Assembly: GCA_023269645.1 (NCBI GenBank)
Contig: JAHFPR010000062.1
Location: forward strand, 1 to 9,658
DNA length: 9,658 bases
From: Alphaproteobacteria bacterium
GTDB lineage: Bacteria > Pseudomonadota > Alphaproteobacteria > Rickettsiales > UBA8987
Reading direction: 5' to 3'
The notes beneath the pieces are model-generated. The model did no database searches. It was not told the DNA's origin and saw nothing but the letters and a program-made list of their open reading frames with translations. The position numbers were made by a program, and so were the translations under genes. Shown one piece after another: positions 1 through 6,861 of the stretch. Numbering within the stretch: position 1 is the stretch's first letter; the number at the start of each line of letters is the position of its first letter.

Positions 1-446
1 TAGCCTAACAATCTGGAAAGTGGAGCAAAAGCGCGCGCGGTGACCACGTCGCTTTTCCAGGGAGGAATCGCCTCCGCGCGGGCGGTGTGGATCGTGACAT
101 TGCCAAGCCCCATGATGGCAGCAGCTTCCTGAAGAAACGCGGTTTTCTTGGCCGTGCTCTCTATCAGCCGCACCTTCAGCATTCTCCCCTCCCCCTGTGC
201 GAGCGCGGCCAGCACCAGCCCCGGAAAACCCGCGCCGGAGCCTAAATCCGTCAGTATCTTCGCCTGCGGGGGAATCAGTGGGAAAAGCTGCGCGGAATCC
301 AGAAAATGCCGCTCCCACATGGCGGGAATCGTGCTTTTAGCGACAAGGTTCATCCGCGCGTTCCATTCCTGCAGAAGCGCGCCATATGCGGTCAGCCGCG
401 CCAGCGTTTCGGGGGAAATGGGGAGCCAGTCGGGGGGGGTGAACAT
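1..446 (-). CDS. rsmG: 16S rRNA (guanine-527-N7)-methyltransferase RsmG, partial (C-terminus beyond left edge)
   Basis: RsmG (GidB) uses S-adenosylmethionine to methylate N7 of G527 in 16S rRNA (E. coli numbering). I translated this frame by hand: 148 codons are open from the ATG at 446 to the window edge, and roughly the last 60 residues of a typical protein of about 200–215 are missing. Family signatures seen are RHFLDSAQL (residues 46–54), the SAM-binding glycine-rich loop DLGSGAGFPG (67–76), the ES-x-x-KK segment (96–101) and TARAFAPL (137–144). The start follows the mnmG stop by 5 bases, with a GGGAGGG Shine-Dalgarno inside the last mnmG codons, so the two genes are almost certainly co-transcribed. 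In many alphaproteobacteria parA and parB follow directly, and they would lie beyond position 1. Nothing looks damaged in the visible part. Confidence 0.95.
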   Translation of the reverse strand, partial: MFTPPDWLPISPETLARLTAYGALLQEWNARMNLVAKSTIPAMWERHFLDSAQLFPLIPPQAKILTDLGSGAGFPGLVLAALAQGEGRMLKVRLIESTAKKTAFLQEAAAIMGLGNVTIHTARAEAIPPWKSDVVTARAFAPLSRLLG

Positions 447-451
447 TAGTA

Positions 452-2419
452 TTATTCCCTCCCTGCAAGGTTTGCTAATCTTGTAGAGGTGTTGGCGGCC
501 TTCTGCATTTTTCGCACCTGAACCAGCACGGAGGTAAGTGCCGCCGGGGTGATGCCGGGGATGCGTCCGGCAGCCCCCAGCGTGGCGGGACGCTGCTGCG
601 AGAGCTTCTGCCTCGCCTCGGTGGAGAGGCTTGAGATAGCATGATAATCCATCTCTTCCGGCAGAAGGAGGTGCTCATCCCGGCGGAACTGGTGAATATC
701 CGCTTCCTGGCGTTTCAGATACCCGGCATAGCGCGCCTCGATTTCAAGCTGTCCCGCGACATCCGCGCGCAGCGATGCAAGCTCCGGCCAGTGCTCCGCC
801 AGCCGCGCCATGCTCATTTCCGGCAGGGCGAGCAGTTCCATCCCGTTCCGGCGCACCCCATCCCGGTTGAGGGTGATGCCCTTTTCCGCTGCCTCGTTGG
901 GGCTGAGGGAAAGGCCGTGCAGCATGGCCTTCGCCTGCTGTAAGGCCTCCAGTTTTTCGCGGAAAGCCTGCTGCCGCTTTCCGCCCGCAATGCCCGCTTC
1001 CATCGCCTTCGGGGTAAGCCGCAAATCCGCATTATCCGCCCGGAGGGAAAGGCGATATTCCGCGCGGGAGGTGAACATCCGGTAAGGCTCCCGTGTGCCG
1101 AGGGTGATGAGATCGTCAATCAATACCCCGATAAACGCCTCGGAGCGATCCAGCGTAAAGCTGCTCTGCCCCGTGGCTGCCAGCCCCGCATTCAGCCCGG
1201 CGATAATCCCTTGCGCTCCCGCCTCCTCATAGCCCGTAGTGCCGTTGATTTGCCCGGCGAGGTACAGCCCCCGCACCTGCCTGGTTTCCAGTGTATTCAG
1301 AAGCTCGCGCGGGTCAACATAATCATATTCGATGGCGTAGCCAGGGCGGAGCATCGCTGCATTTTCCAGCCCTTTGATGGTTTTAAGCAGGGCAAGCTGC
1401 ACATCCTCCGGCAGCGAGGTAGAAATCCCATTGGGGTAAATCGTGTGGTCGTCCAGTCCCTCCGGCTCCAGGAAAATCTGGTGGCGTTCCTTGTCGGCGA
1501 AGCGGTGCACCTTATCTTCGATGGAGGGGCAATAGCGCGGCCCCACGCCCTCAATCTGCCCGGTGAACATCGGCGCGCGATGCTTGTTGGCACGGATAAT
1601 CGCGTGGGTTTCCGGGGAAGTATACGTGATGTGACAAGGAATCTGGGGAACGCTTATGCGTTCGATAAGTGTCGAAAATGGCGTGGGAATTTCATCGCCC
1701 TTCTGCTGTTCGAGGATACCCCAGTTTATCGTGCGCCCATCCAGACGCGGCGGAGTTCCGGTCTTCAGCCGCCCCATTGCGAACCCTGCCCGGTGGAGTG
1801 TGTCCGAGAGGCCGATGGAAGGCACTTCCCCCATCATTGTTTTGCCCTCCGTGCTGTGCCCGGAGGTGGCTCTTCCCGCCGGGAATTGCTTTTCGCCGAT
1901 ATGGATCATCCCGCGCAGAAACGTGCCGGTGGTGAGGACGACGCTGGTGGCTGTGATATGCTCGCCAGTTGCGGTCGCCACGCCAATTACGTGGCCGTTT
2001 TCAATCAGAATATCCTCAATGGAAATTTCGCGGATGCTAAGGTTGGCATAATCCGAGAGAATGGACTGCATGGCCTGGCGGTAGAGCTTGCGGTCGGCCT
2101 GCGCGCGCGGCCCCCATACGGCGGGGCCTTTGCTGCGGTTGAGCATTTTGTAATGGATGCCCGCCCGATCCACGGCGCGACCCATCACGCCATCCAGCGC
2201 GTCAATTTCCCTGACCAGTGTGCCTTTGGCCACGCCGCCGAACGCCGGATTGCAGCTCATTTCCCCGATGGTGGAGAATTTCGAGGTGGCCAGCAAGGTG
2301 CGCGCACCCGTGCGGGCTGCGGCTGCGGCTGCTTCACATCCGGCATGGCCTCCGCCGATGATGATGGCATCGTAGGTGTCGGTTTTGAGGCCTGAGCTGT
2401 GAGTTTTGTGACCAGGCAT
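452..2419 (-). CDS. mnmG: tRNA uridine-5-carboxymethylaminomethyl(34) synthesis enzyme MnmG (GidA)
   Basis: MnmG is the FAD-dependent partner of MnmE. The complex builds the (carboxymethyl)aminomethyl group at C5 of wobble uridine 34 in certain tRNAs. The open frame can begin at a TTG at 2467 (671 aa) or at the ATG at 2419 (655 aa). I prefer the ATG because the 16 extra residues begin MFHVKH, which is simply the parS palindrome read as codons; neither start has a strong Shine-Dalgarno. In 671-aa numbering the sequence shows the Rossmann FAD motif GGGHAGCEAA (38–47), SCNPAFGG with conserved Cys73, the second conserved cysteine Cys314 in GPRYCPSIEDK (310–320), and the C-terminal-half signature AGQINGTTGYEEAGAQG (405–421). 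The gene is complete, follows mnmE in the same direction and nearly touches rsmG, so an operon is likely. Confidence 0.97.
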   Translation of the reverse strand: MPGHKTHSSGLKTDTYDAIIIGGGHAGCEAAAAAARTGARTLLATSKFSTIGEMSCNPAFGGVAKGTLVREIDALDGVMGRAVDRAGIHYKMLNRSKGPAVWGPRAQADRKLYRQAMQSILSDYANLSIREISIEDILIENGHVIGVATATGEHITATSVVLTTGTFLRGMIHIGEKQFPAGRATSGHSTEGKTMMGEVPSIGLSDTLHRAGFAMGRLKTGTPPRLDGRTINWGILEQQKGDEIPTPFSTLIERISVPQIPCHITYTSPETHAIIRANKHRAPMFTGQIEGVGPRYCPSIEDKVHRFADKERHQIFLEPEGLDDHTIYPNGISTSLPEDVQLALLKTIKGLENAAMLRPGYAIEYDYVDPRELLNTLETRQVRGLYLAGQINGTTGYEEAGAQGIIAGLNAGLAATGQSSFTLDRSEAFIGVLIDDLITLGTREPYRMFTSRAEYRLSLRADNADLRLTPKAMEAGIAGGKRQQAFREKLEALQQAKAMLHGLSLSPNEAAEKGITLNRDGVRRNGMELLALPEMSMARLAEHWPELASLRADVAGQLEIEARYAGYLKRQEADIHQFRRDEHLLLPEEMDYHAISSLSTEARQKLSQQRPATLGAAGRIPGITPAALTSVLVQVRKMQKAANTSTRLANLAGRE

Positions 2420-2450
2420 AATAGTTAATTCAGTTAACGATTCTGTAATA

Positions 2451-2466
2451 TGTTTCACGTGAAACA
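2451..2466. promoter_or_regulatory. parS: parS centromere site (ParB-binding palindrome)
   Basis: The 16 bases TGTTTCACGTGAAACA form a perfect palindrome identical to the well-known parS consensus bound by chromosomal ParB (Spo0J) in Bacillus, Caulobacter and relatives. It lies between the mnmE stop and the likely mnmG ATG; if mnmG starts at the upstream TTG, the site is its codons 1–6. ParB bound here would load and spread as a CTP-dependent clamp and guide origin segregation with ParA. The position fits the common alphaproteobacterial cluster mnmE–mnmG–rsmG–parA–parB near the origin. I saw no second copy in the window. Confidence 0.93.
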
Positions 2467-2489
2467 ATAAGAATGTATCTTCTCAAGGC

Positions 2490-3809
2490 TCACTTCCCGA
2501 TGCAGAAGCTGCTGAAAATGGTATCGAACAACTCCTCCACCCCGATGCGTCCCGCGATGGAGCCGAGCGACTGCGCGGCTGCCCGGAGGTCTTCGGCGCG
2601 GCATTCTATACTATCCGGGGCGTTCCCGCCAGCCAAAAAGTGCTCCAGCGCGGCATGGCCGGCGGAAAGCGCGGCGCGGTGACGCTCCCGCGTGAATGCA
2701 GGAGGTTCCGTCAGCCCCGCAAGGGACTGGACACGGGCGGCAAGTGCGTCTATCAAGGCATCCACCCCCTGCCCAGTTGTGATAGAGAGAAGCAGTACGT
2801 CGCCCCCGGTGGGCAAAGCAGGATACGTATCAATTTTGTTCACCACCACAAGGCTTGCGCCATCCACCAGCGCGAGCGTTTCCGGGTCGGCTTCCCGTCC
2901 GGCCTCGAACATACAGATTTTAATATCCGACATCTCCGCCCGCGCCCGTGTGCGCCGTATGCCCTCCGCTTCGATTGTGCCTCCCGCTTCACGCAAGCCC
3001 GCCGTATCGCAGAGCGTGACGGGAACGCCGCCAATGTCCAGATGCGCTTCAAGTGCGTCCCGTGTGGTTCCTGCCTCCGGGGAAACGATGGCCACCTCCC
3101 GCCGCGCCAGCGCATTGATGAGTGAGGATTTTCCGACATTCGGCGCGCCCACGATGGCGACATACACTCCCTCCCGGATGCGCCGCCCGCGCGTATCCGC
3201 GAGGTGCGCGGCGATAGCATCCCGAAGTTCGCCCGCGTTATGCTGAATCTGCTGTTCCAGTTCCGGGGGCAAATCCTCATCCGGAAAATCCACGTAGGCC
3301 TCCAGATAAGCCAGTGTCTTCACCAGTGCTGCGCGCCAGGATTCATAAAGCCGCGTGAGTTCCCCATCCATCTGGCGGAGTGCCTGTTTTCGCTGCGCTG
3401 ACGTGGTGGCCTCAATGAGGTCGGCCAGCCCCTCGGCCTGCGCCAGATCCATTTTGCCGTTTTCAAAGGCGCGGCGGGAAAATTCTCCGGGTTCCGCCAG
3501 CCGCACACCCGCCATACCAGAAAGAATACGCGTCATTTCCTGCACCACCGCCGTACTCCCGTGGAGGTGCAGTTCAGCGACATTTTCCCCGGTGAAGCTG
3601 TGCGGCGCAGGGAACCAGAGCACAAGCGCGCGGTCAATCGTTTCGCCTGTGGAAGGATTGCGGAGGGTGCAGAGAGAGGCGTGGCGTGGTGCGGGAAGCG
3701 CGCCATCGTTCAGGGCACAAAGGGCATCCCCTGCCCGCACACCGGAAATGCGAATGACCACCACGCCAGCGCGCCCCACTCCCGATGCCTGTGCGAAGAT
3801 GGTATCCAT
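2490..3809 (-). CDS. mnmE: tRNA modification GTPase MnmE (TrmE/ThdF)
   Basis: MnmE is a dimeric, potassium-activated GTPase that works with MnmG on wobble uridine 34 of tRNA. The 439 residues match the usual length of about 430–455. The N-terminal tetrahydrofolate-binding domain opens with MDTIFAQASGVGRAGVVVIR, typical of the family. The G domain is inserted in a helical domain and shows G1 GAPNVGKSS (221–229), G2 TTRD (248–251), G3 DTAG (268–271) and G4 NKID (324–327). The protein ends in FCIGK with the conserved cysteine at 436. The ATG at 3809 is fixed by the conserved N-terminus, yet no Shine-Dalgarno lies just upstream: the start codon sits at the end of an inverted-repeat segment that appears to have displaced it. 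The next gene, mnmG, follows in the same direction. Confidence 0.97.
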   Translation of the reverse strand: MDTIFAQASGVGRAGVVVIRISGVRAGDALCALNDGALPAPRHASLCTLRNPSTGETIDRALVLWFPAPHSFTGENVAELHLHGSTAVVQEMTRILSGMAGVRLAEPGEFSRRAFENGKMDLAQAEGLADLIEATTSAQRKQALRQMDGELTRLYESWRAALVKTLAYLEAYVDFPDEDLPPELEQQIQHNAGELRDAIAAHLADTRGRRIREGVYVAIVGAPNVGKSSLINALARREVAIVSPEAGTTRDALEAHLDIGGVPVTLCDTAGLREAGGTIEAEGIRRTRARAEMSDIKICMFEAGREADPETLALVDGASLVVVNKIDTYPALPTGGDVLLLSITTGQGVDALIDALAARVQSLAGLTEPPAFTRERHRAALSAGHAALEHFLAGGNAPDSIECRAEDLRAAAQSLGSIAGRIGVEELFDTIFSSFCIGK

Positions 3810-3869
3810 GAATCTTGAGTTTTGAGGCTTGAGTTATGTGAATCACAAGACTCACAGACTCAAGATTCA
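3809..3869. repeat. Inverted repeat spanning the phaC–mnmE gap, possibly a small palindromic element
   Basis: TGAATCTTGAGT (3809–3820) is repeated as its exact reverse complement ACTCAAGATTCA (3858–3869), with 37 bases between. With flanking wobble pairs, RNA from the minus strand could form a stem of about 14–15 bp. Shorter related copies lie inside, such as CTTGAGTT at 3828–3835, GTGAATC/GATTCAC at 3838–3844 and 3864–3870, and GACTCAC at 3849–3855 and 3871–3877. On the minus strand the 3' arm contains the first base of the mnmE ATG. Just outside the 5' arm, overlapping the phaC stop, is AAGGAG (plus-strand 3877–3882). Removing 3810–3870 would leave AAGGAG, six bases, then the mnmE ATG. No U-tract follows, so it is not a standard terminator. 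Confidence 0.75.
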
Positions 3870-3880
3870 CGACTCACTCC

Positions 3881-5722
3881 TTATTCCAGCCGGACTTTTA
3901 CATAACTGCCCGGCGCGTCTTCCAGTGCCTTGAGTTTTCCAGTGCCGGGAATGCGCGCGGCGGCAGGGATGGTTGCGCCCGCATAGCCGCGCTCCACCGC
4001 CCAGCGATGCCAGTCTTCCCACCAGGAGCCGGGGTGATATTCCGCGCCCTTGAACCATTCTTCCGGCTGTTTGGGATAGGTTTTTGAGAGCCGCTCATCC
4101 ACCCAGTGGCCGTATTTTCCGCCGGGAGGGTTCACCACCCCTGCCACGTGGCCGGAAGCACTGAGGACAAAGCGTTTTTCCCCCTGGAAAAGTTGCGTGG
4201 TCGTGTAGGTGCTGACCCACGGCGCGATGTGATCCTCCCGCGTGGAGAGGAAATAGGCAGGCGTTGCCACCCGGCGCACGTCAATCGGAACTCCGGAAAG
4301 CTGGATGCCGCCCGGCTTCATCAGCAGGTTATGGATGTACATTTTGCGGAGGTAGAAAAGATGCATCGCGGCGGGCAGGCAGGTTCCATCCGTGTTCCAG
4401 TAGAGCAGGTCGAACGGCATCGCCTCGCGCCCCATCAGGTAATTATTCACGACGAACGACCAGATCAGTTCGTTAGAGCGCAGCATATTGAAAATGAAGG
4501 CCATATCGCGCCCGTCCAGCACACCGGTTTCGGCCATTTGCTGCTCCAGCGCAACCACTTGTTCCTCCGTGATGAACACGCCGAGATCGCCCGGCTCCGA
4601 AAAGTCCACCAGCGTGGTGAGGAACGTCGCGGAAACGATGGGCTTTTCCTTTTTCAGCGCGTGGAGGTAGGCCAGTGTGCAGGAAAGCAGCGTACCGCCG
4701 AGGCAATAGCCGATGACGTTCAGCTTTTCTTCCCCGGTAGCCTGGGAAACGGCCTCCATTGCGGCGAGCGCGCCTTCCTTCATGTAATCCTCAAAATTGA
4801 CGGTGCTCAGTTCCTGTCCCGGATTCACCCAGGAGGTGATAAACACCGTATGCCCCTGGTCGGTAAGGAATTTAACAAACGAGTTTTCAGGCTTGAGGTC
4901 GAGGATATAGTATTTATTGATCCACGGCGAAATCACCAGCAGCGGGGTTTTGTGCACCTGTTCCGTGGTGGGCGTATACTGGAGCAGCTCCAGCAGCCGG
5001 TTCCGGAAAATGACCTTGCCCTTGCTCAGCACGATGTTTTTGCCGAGGGCAAACGCGCGACGGTCGGTCATCGAAACCTGCATCTGGCGGCCATTATCGC
5101 GCAGGTCGCGCAGCATATTCTCCAGCCCCTTTACCAGATTATCTCCGCCGGTTTTCAGCGTTTCCTCAAGGGCTTGCGGGTTGGTAAGCAGGAAATTGGA
5201 GGGCGAAAGCGCATTCAAGAACTGCCGCGTGTAAAACTCTACCGTGCGCACTTTTTTCTTATCCAGCCCCGGCACACGGTGCTCAATATCCTCCAGCCAG
5301 GCACTCACCAGCAGGTAGGATTGCTTGAAAAAATCAAACAGCGGGAGATCTTCCCACGCGCCGTCGCGGAAGCGGCGATCTTTCGGCGCGGGCGGAAAGG
5401 CGGGCGGAATATCCTCCCCCATCATGCGTGCTACCGTATTCGCCCACAGGGTCAGCGATTCCTGATAGAGATCGTGCAGCGCAAGACACCACGCCTCCGG
5501 ATGCTCCGCCCAGTGCCGGAGCATCTCCTGGAAGGCGGTTTTTGCCGTATCAATACTTGCTGCCACCACCGCGTTATCCCCCTGGGTGGGCGGGGTGCGC
5601 TGGAGGAATTCGGCCAGCACTTCCTGGCTGCGCTCGGCTATCTTCGCGGCGTTGAAGGAAAATTTCTCCAGTGCGTCCGTAAGGTCGGCGGGAGATTCTG
5701 TAACGGTTTCGGCTATGTGCAT
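3881..5722 (-). CDS. phaC: Class I poly(3-hydroxyalkanoate) synthase PhaC
   Basis: PhaC polymerises short-chain hydroxyacyl-CoA, typically (R)-3-hydroxybutyryl-CoA, into storage polyester at the surface of cytoplasmic granules. The 613 residues agree with class I synthases (about 580–620), which act without a PhaE or PhaR partner subunit. The N-terminal PhaC domain covers roughly residues 90–270, followed by an alpha/beta-hydrolase fold. The lipase-box variant is GYCLGG (338–343) with nucleophile Cys340. The other triad members are Asp497 in STREDHIAPW and His525 in SGHVAGVVNPPGG. The C-terminus carries the usual YVKVRLE-type ending. The ATG at 5722 opens the frame with only a weak GAAGAA upstream. 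No phaA, phaB or phasin gene is visible nearby. It is the first leftward gene from the divergent region at 5723–5853 and lies 71 bases before mnmE, so read-through into the tRNA-modification genes is likely. Confidence 0.96.
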   Translation of the reverse strand: MHIAETVTESPADLTDALEKFSFNAAKIAERSQEVLAEFLQRTPPTQGDNAVVAASIDTAKTAFQEMLRHWAEHPEAWCLALHDLYQESLTLWANTVARMMGEDIPPAFPPAPKDRRFRDGAWEDLPLFDFFKQSYLLVSAWLEDIEHRVPGLDKKKVRTVEFYTRQFLNALSPSNFLLTNPQALEETLKTGGDNLVKGLENMLRDLRDNGRQMQVSMTDRRAFALGKNIVLSKGKVIFRNRLLELLQYTPTTEQVHKTPLLVISPWINKYYILDLKPENSFVKFLTDQGHTVFITSWVNPGQELSTVNFEDYMKEGALAAMEAVSQATGEEKLNVIGYCLGGTLLSCTLAYLHALKKEKPIVSATFLTTLVDFSEPGDLGVFITEEQVVALEQQMAETGVLDGRDMAFIFNMLRSNELIWSFVVNNYLMGREAMPFDLLYWNTDGTCLPAAMHLFYLRKMYIHNLLMKPGGIQLSGVPIDVRRVATPAYFLSTREDHIAPWVSTYTTTQLFQGEKRFVLSASGHVAGVVNPPGGKYGHWVDERLSKTYPKQPEEWFKGAEYHPGSWWEDWHRWAVERGYAGATIPAAARIPGTGKLKALEDAPGSYVKVRLE

Positions 5723-5853
5723 GATTTCTTCGCCAGCCCTGGATGTCTTCCCTCTTGCGCTAGAGTACTAGTACAAGTAACATCATAAAGCAAGAACCCA
5801 TCCCGCCAGGACAAGGGCGGGGAAAGATTTGGCCGGATAGTCACAGGAGGAAA
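5723..5853. promoter_or_regulatory. Divergent intergenic region between phaC and the lipoprotein operon
   Basis: This 131-base gap must hold promoters for both directions. A weak plus-strand sigma70-like pair is TTGCGC (5755–5760) and TAACAT (5778–5783) with a 17-base spacer, matching the consensus at three and four of six positions. A perfect 10-bp palindrome, GTACTAGTAC (5765–5774), lies inside that spacer and could be an operator for a dimeric regulator. I could not fix a minus-strand promoter with any confidence. The assignment rests on gene layout more than on the motifs. Confidence 0.4.
5802..5821 (+). other. GC-rich hairpin in the leader of the first lipoprotein gene
   Basis: CCCGCC (5802–5807) and GGCGGG (5816–5821) can pair around an 8-base loop, about 24 bases before the AGGAGG ribosome binding site at 5845–5850. 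No U-tract follows on either strand, so it is not an intrinsic terminator. It could stabilise the 5' end of the mRNA or simply be a chance match in GC-rich DNA. Confidence 0.3.
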
Positions 5854-6492
5854 ATGTTGCAGAAATCCATGTTTCTCCGCAAGGCGGGGGTGCTCGCCGC
5901 GCTTCCGGTGCTGGCATTCGGCCTCGCGGGGTGCAGCGTGTGGCACGGCTTCACCGGCTGGACAGACGGCCTCGGCAACCATCTGCCGGTCTATAATGAA
6001 CAAACGCGCTGCCAGGGCGGGAATTTCTGTCTTGGCCGGGATAATAAGGGGCGGCAGCCTTCCGGAGATGTGCCCTCCCCCACGAATCCGCCGTCTTCCA
6101 ATCCCCCGTCTTCCAATCCTCCGTCTTCCAATCCTCCGTCTTCCAATCTGATGGAGCGGCGCACCGCAAACCCTCCGATGATGTCTGTCGCACCGCCCAC
6201 GCCGGGCGGTGAACAGCCCGGTGTGCCTGCCACATCGCCTGCGCCGCAGGCCATGCCTCCTGGAATGCCCCCCATGCCCTCACCGGAGGGTGCTGATGCA
6301 CCGGATGCTCCCACACCGCTCCCCACGATGGGAAAAGACGGCCAGGTGCACTTCCCCCTGCCTGTATACAAGCAGGAGGGCAATCTTCCTCCGGGGCAGC
6401 AGATGAAGCCGTGGGAAGCCAATCCGGACTGGCAGAAGGATCTGCCGGAACAGCCCGTGCTGGATAGTGCCAAGGCGGCGGGGATATGGTAG
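5854..6492 (+). CDS. Proline-rich lipoprotein of unknown function
   Basis: I do not recognise a family. The 212 residues begin with a clear lipoprotein signal: basic start, hydrophobic core VLAALPVLAFG and lipobox LAGC with Cys27 as the lipidated residue, so the mature protein is probably anchored to the outer membrane facing the periplasm. After a short segment with two further cysteines (C53, C59) comes a long, probably disordered Pro/Ser/Asn-rich stretch (about 70–160) with four NPPSS repeats (78–97), then a less repetitive C-terminus ending in AKAAGIW. LPVY occurs twice, at 44–47 and 169–172, suggesting related flanking segments. The ribosome site AGGAGG is only 3 bases from the ATG; the TTG at 5857 or ATG at 5869 are alternative starts that also keep the signal peptide. 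It is first in the rightward gene series. Confidence 0.85.
   Translation: MLQKSMFLRKAGVLAALPVLAFGLAGCSVWHGFTGWTDGLGNHLPVYNEQTRCQGGNFCLGRDNKGRQPSGDVPSPTNPPSSNPPSSNPPSSNPPSSNLMERRTANPPMMSVAPPTPGGEQPGVPATSPAPQAMPPGMPPMPSPEGADAPDAPTPLPTMGKDGQVHFPLPVYKQEGNLPPGQQMKPWEANPDWQKDLPEQPVLDSAKAAGIW
6085..6144 (+). repeat. Tandem 15-bp repeat, four copies, inside the lipoprotein gene
   Basis: Four consecutive copies of a 15-base unit of the form AATCCNCCGTCTTCC (6085–6099, 6100–6114, 6115–6129, 6130–6144) encode NPPSS each time, followed by one more AAT codon. The copies differ only at one third codon position (G, C, T, T), so the reading frame is kept by any copy-number change. The near identity indicates recent expansion by strand slippage. 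Confidence 0.95.
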
Positions 6493-6553
6493 GGTGCTTG
6501 ACGGTGGGTGGGGTTTCGCGGTATGGTTGGAAGCAGCAGGAAAGGATAAGCAA

Positions 6554-6796
6554 ATGCGGCATGGCCGAAAAATAGCGATGGTTCTCACGGTGGTGCTTCT
6601 TCCCGTGGCGTTAAACGGGTGCGAAAGCATCCGCAAAGCCTTCGGTTATGAAGTGCCTCCCCCCTCCATTGTGGAGGAGCATCTTGCTCCCTGCCAGCAG
6701 CCGCAACGCGGCGCGCCCCAGCGCAACTGCGCAGGTGTGATTACAGGGTATATTCCCGCGCCCGTGGAAAAAAAGCAGGAATTTATTACCCACTGA
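6554..6796 (+). CDS. Small lipoprotein of unknown function
   Basis: This 80-residue protein has a basic N-terminus, a hydrophobic core (MVLTVVLLPVAL) and a lipobox-like LNGC placing the lipidated cysteine at 23; Asn at the -2 position is unusual but tolerated. The mature part is about 58 residues, with VPPPSIVEEHLAP and a cysteine pair (C47, C59) that could form a disulfide. The frame stays open upstream to an ATG at 6467 inside the previous gene, but the start at 6554 is preferred: AAGGA lies 7 bases before it, and only this start puts the signal peptide at the N-terminus. It follows the first lipoprotein by 61 bases and shares the lipobox-plus-cysteine-pair plan, so the two may act together in the envelope. 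No family recognised. Confidence 0.75.
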   Translation: MRHGRKIAMVLTVVLLPVALNGCESIRKAFGYEVPPPSIVEEHLAPCQQPQRGAPQRNCAGVITGYIPAPVEKKQEFITH

Positions 6797-6861
6797 GGCA
6801 TTTAAGCGGCGAGTAGATTATTTGCTACTAACCACGCAATTCCAGCCACCAAACCCCAGCC

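Noticed and set aside
1211..2395. 394-codon open frame on the plus strand opposite mnmG
   Set aside because: mnmG on the minus strand has all family motifs; the plus frame has no recognisable domain and is an antisense by-product of GC-rich codons.
2423..2438. AGTTAATTCAGTTAAC as a CtrA-binding site
   Set aside because: The CtrA consensus is TTAA-N7-TTAA; here the spacing is 5, so it does not fit. It remains only a short direct repeat.
2420..2490. Replication origin next to parS
   Set aside because: I see no cluster of DnaA boxes (TTATCCACA-like) or AT-rich unwinding element here; the origin is expected nearby but outside the window.
3810..3880. Intrinsic terminator between phaC and mnmE
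   Set aside because: The stem is AT-rich with a long loop and no U-tract follows on either strand.
4106..5788. 560-codon open frame on the plus strand opposite phaC
   Set aside because: Strikingly long, but it mirrors phaC, whose triad and domains are intact. The translation is rich in Arg, His and Gly with no motif.
5951..6562. 203-codon minus-strand frame with EDWKT repeats
   Set aside because: The repeats are the reverse translation of the NPPSS array; the plus-strand gene has the ribosome site and lipoprotein signal.
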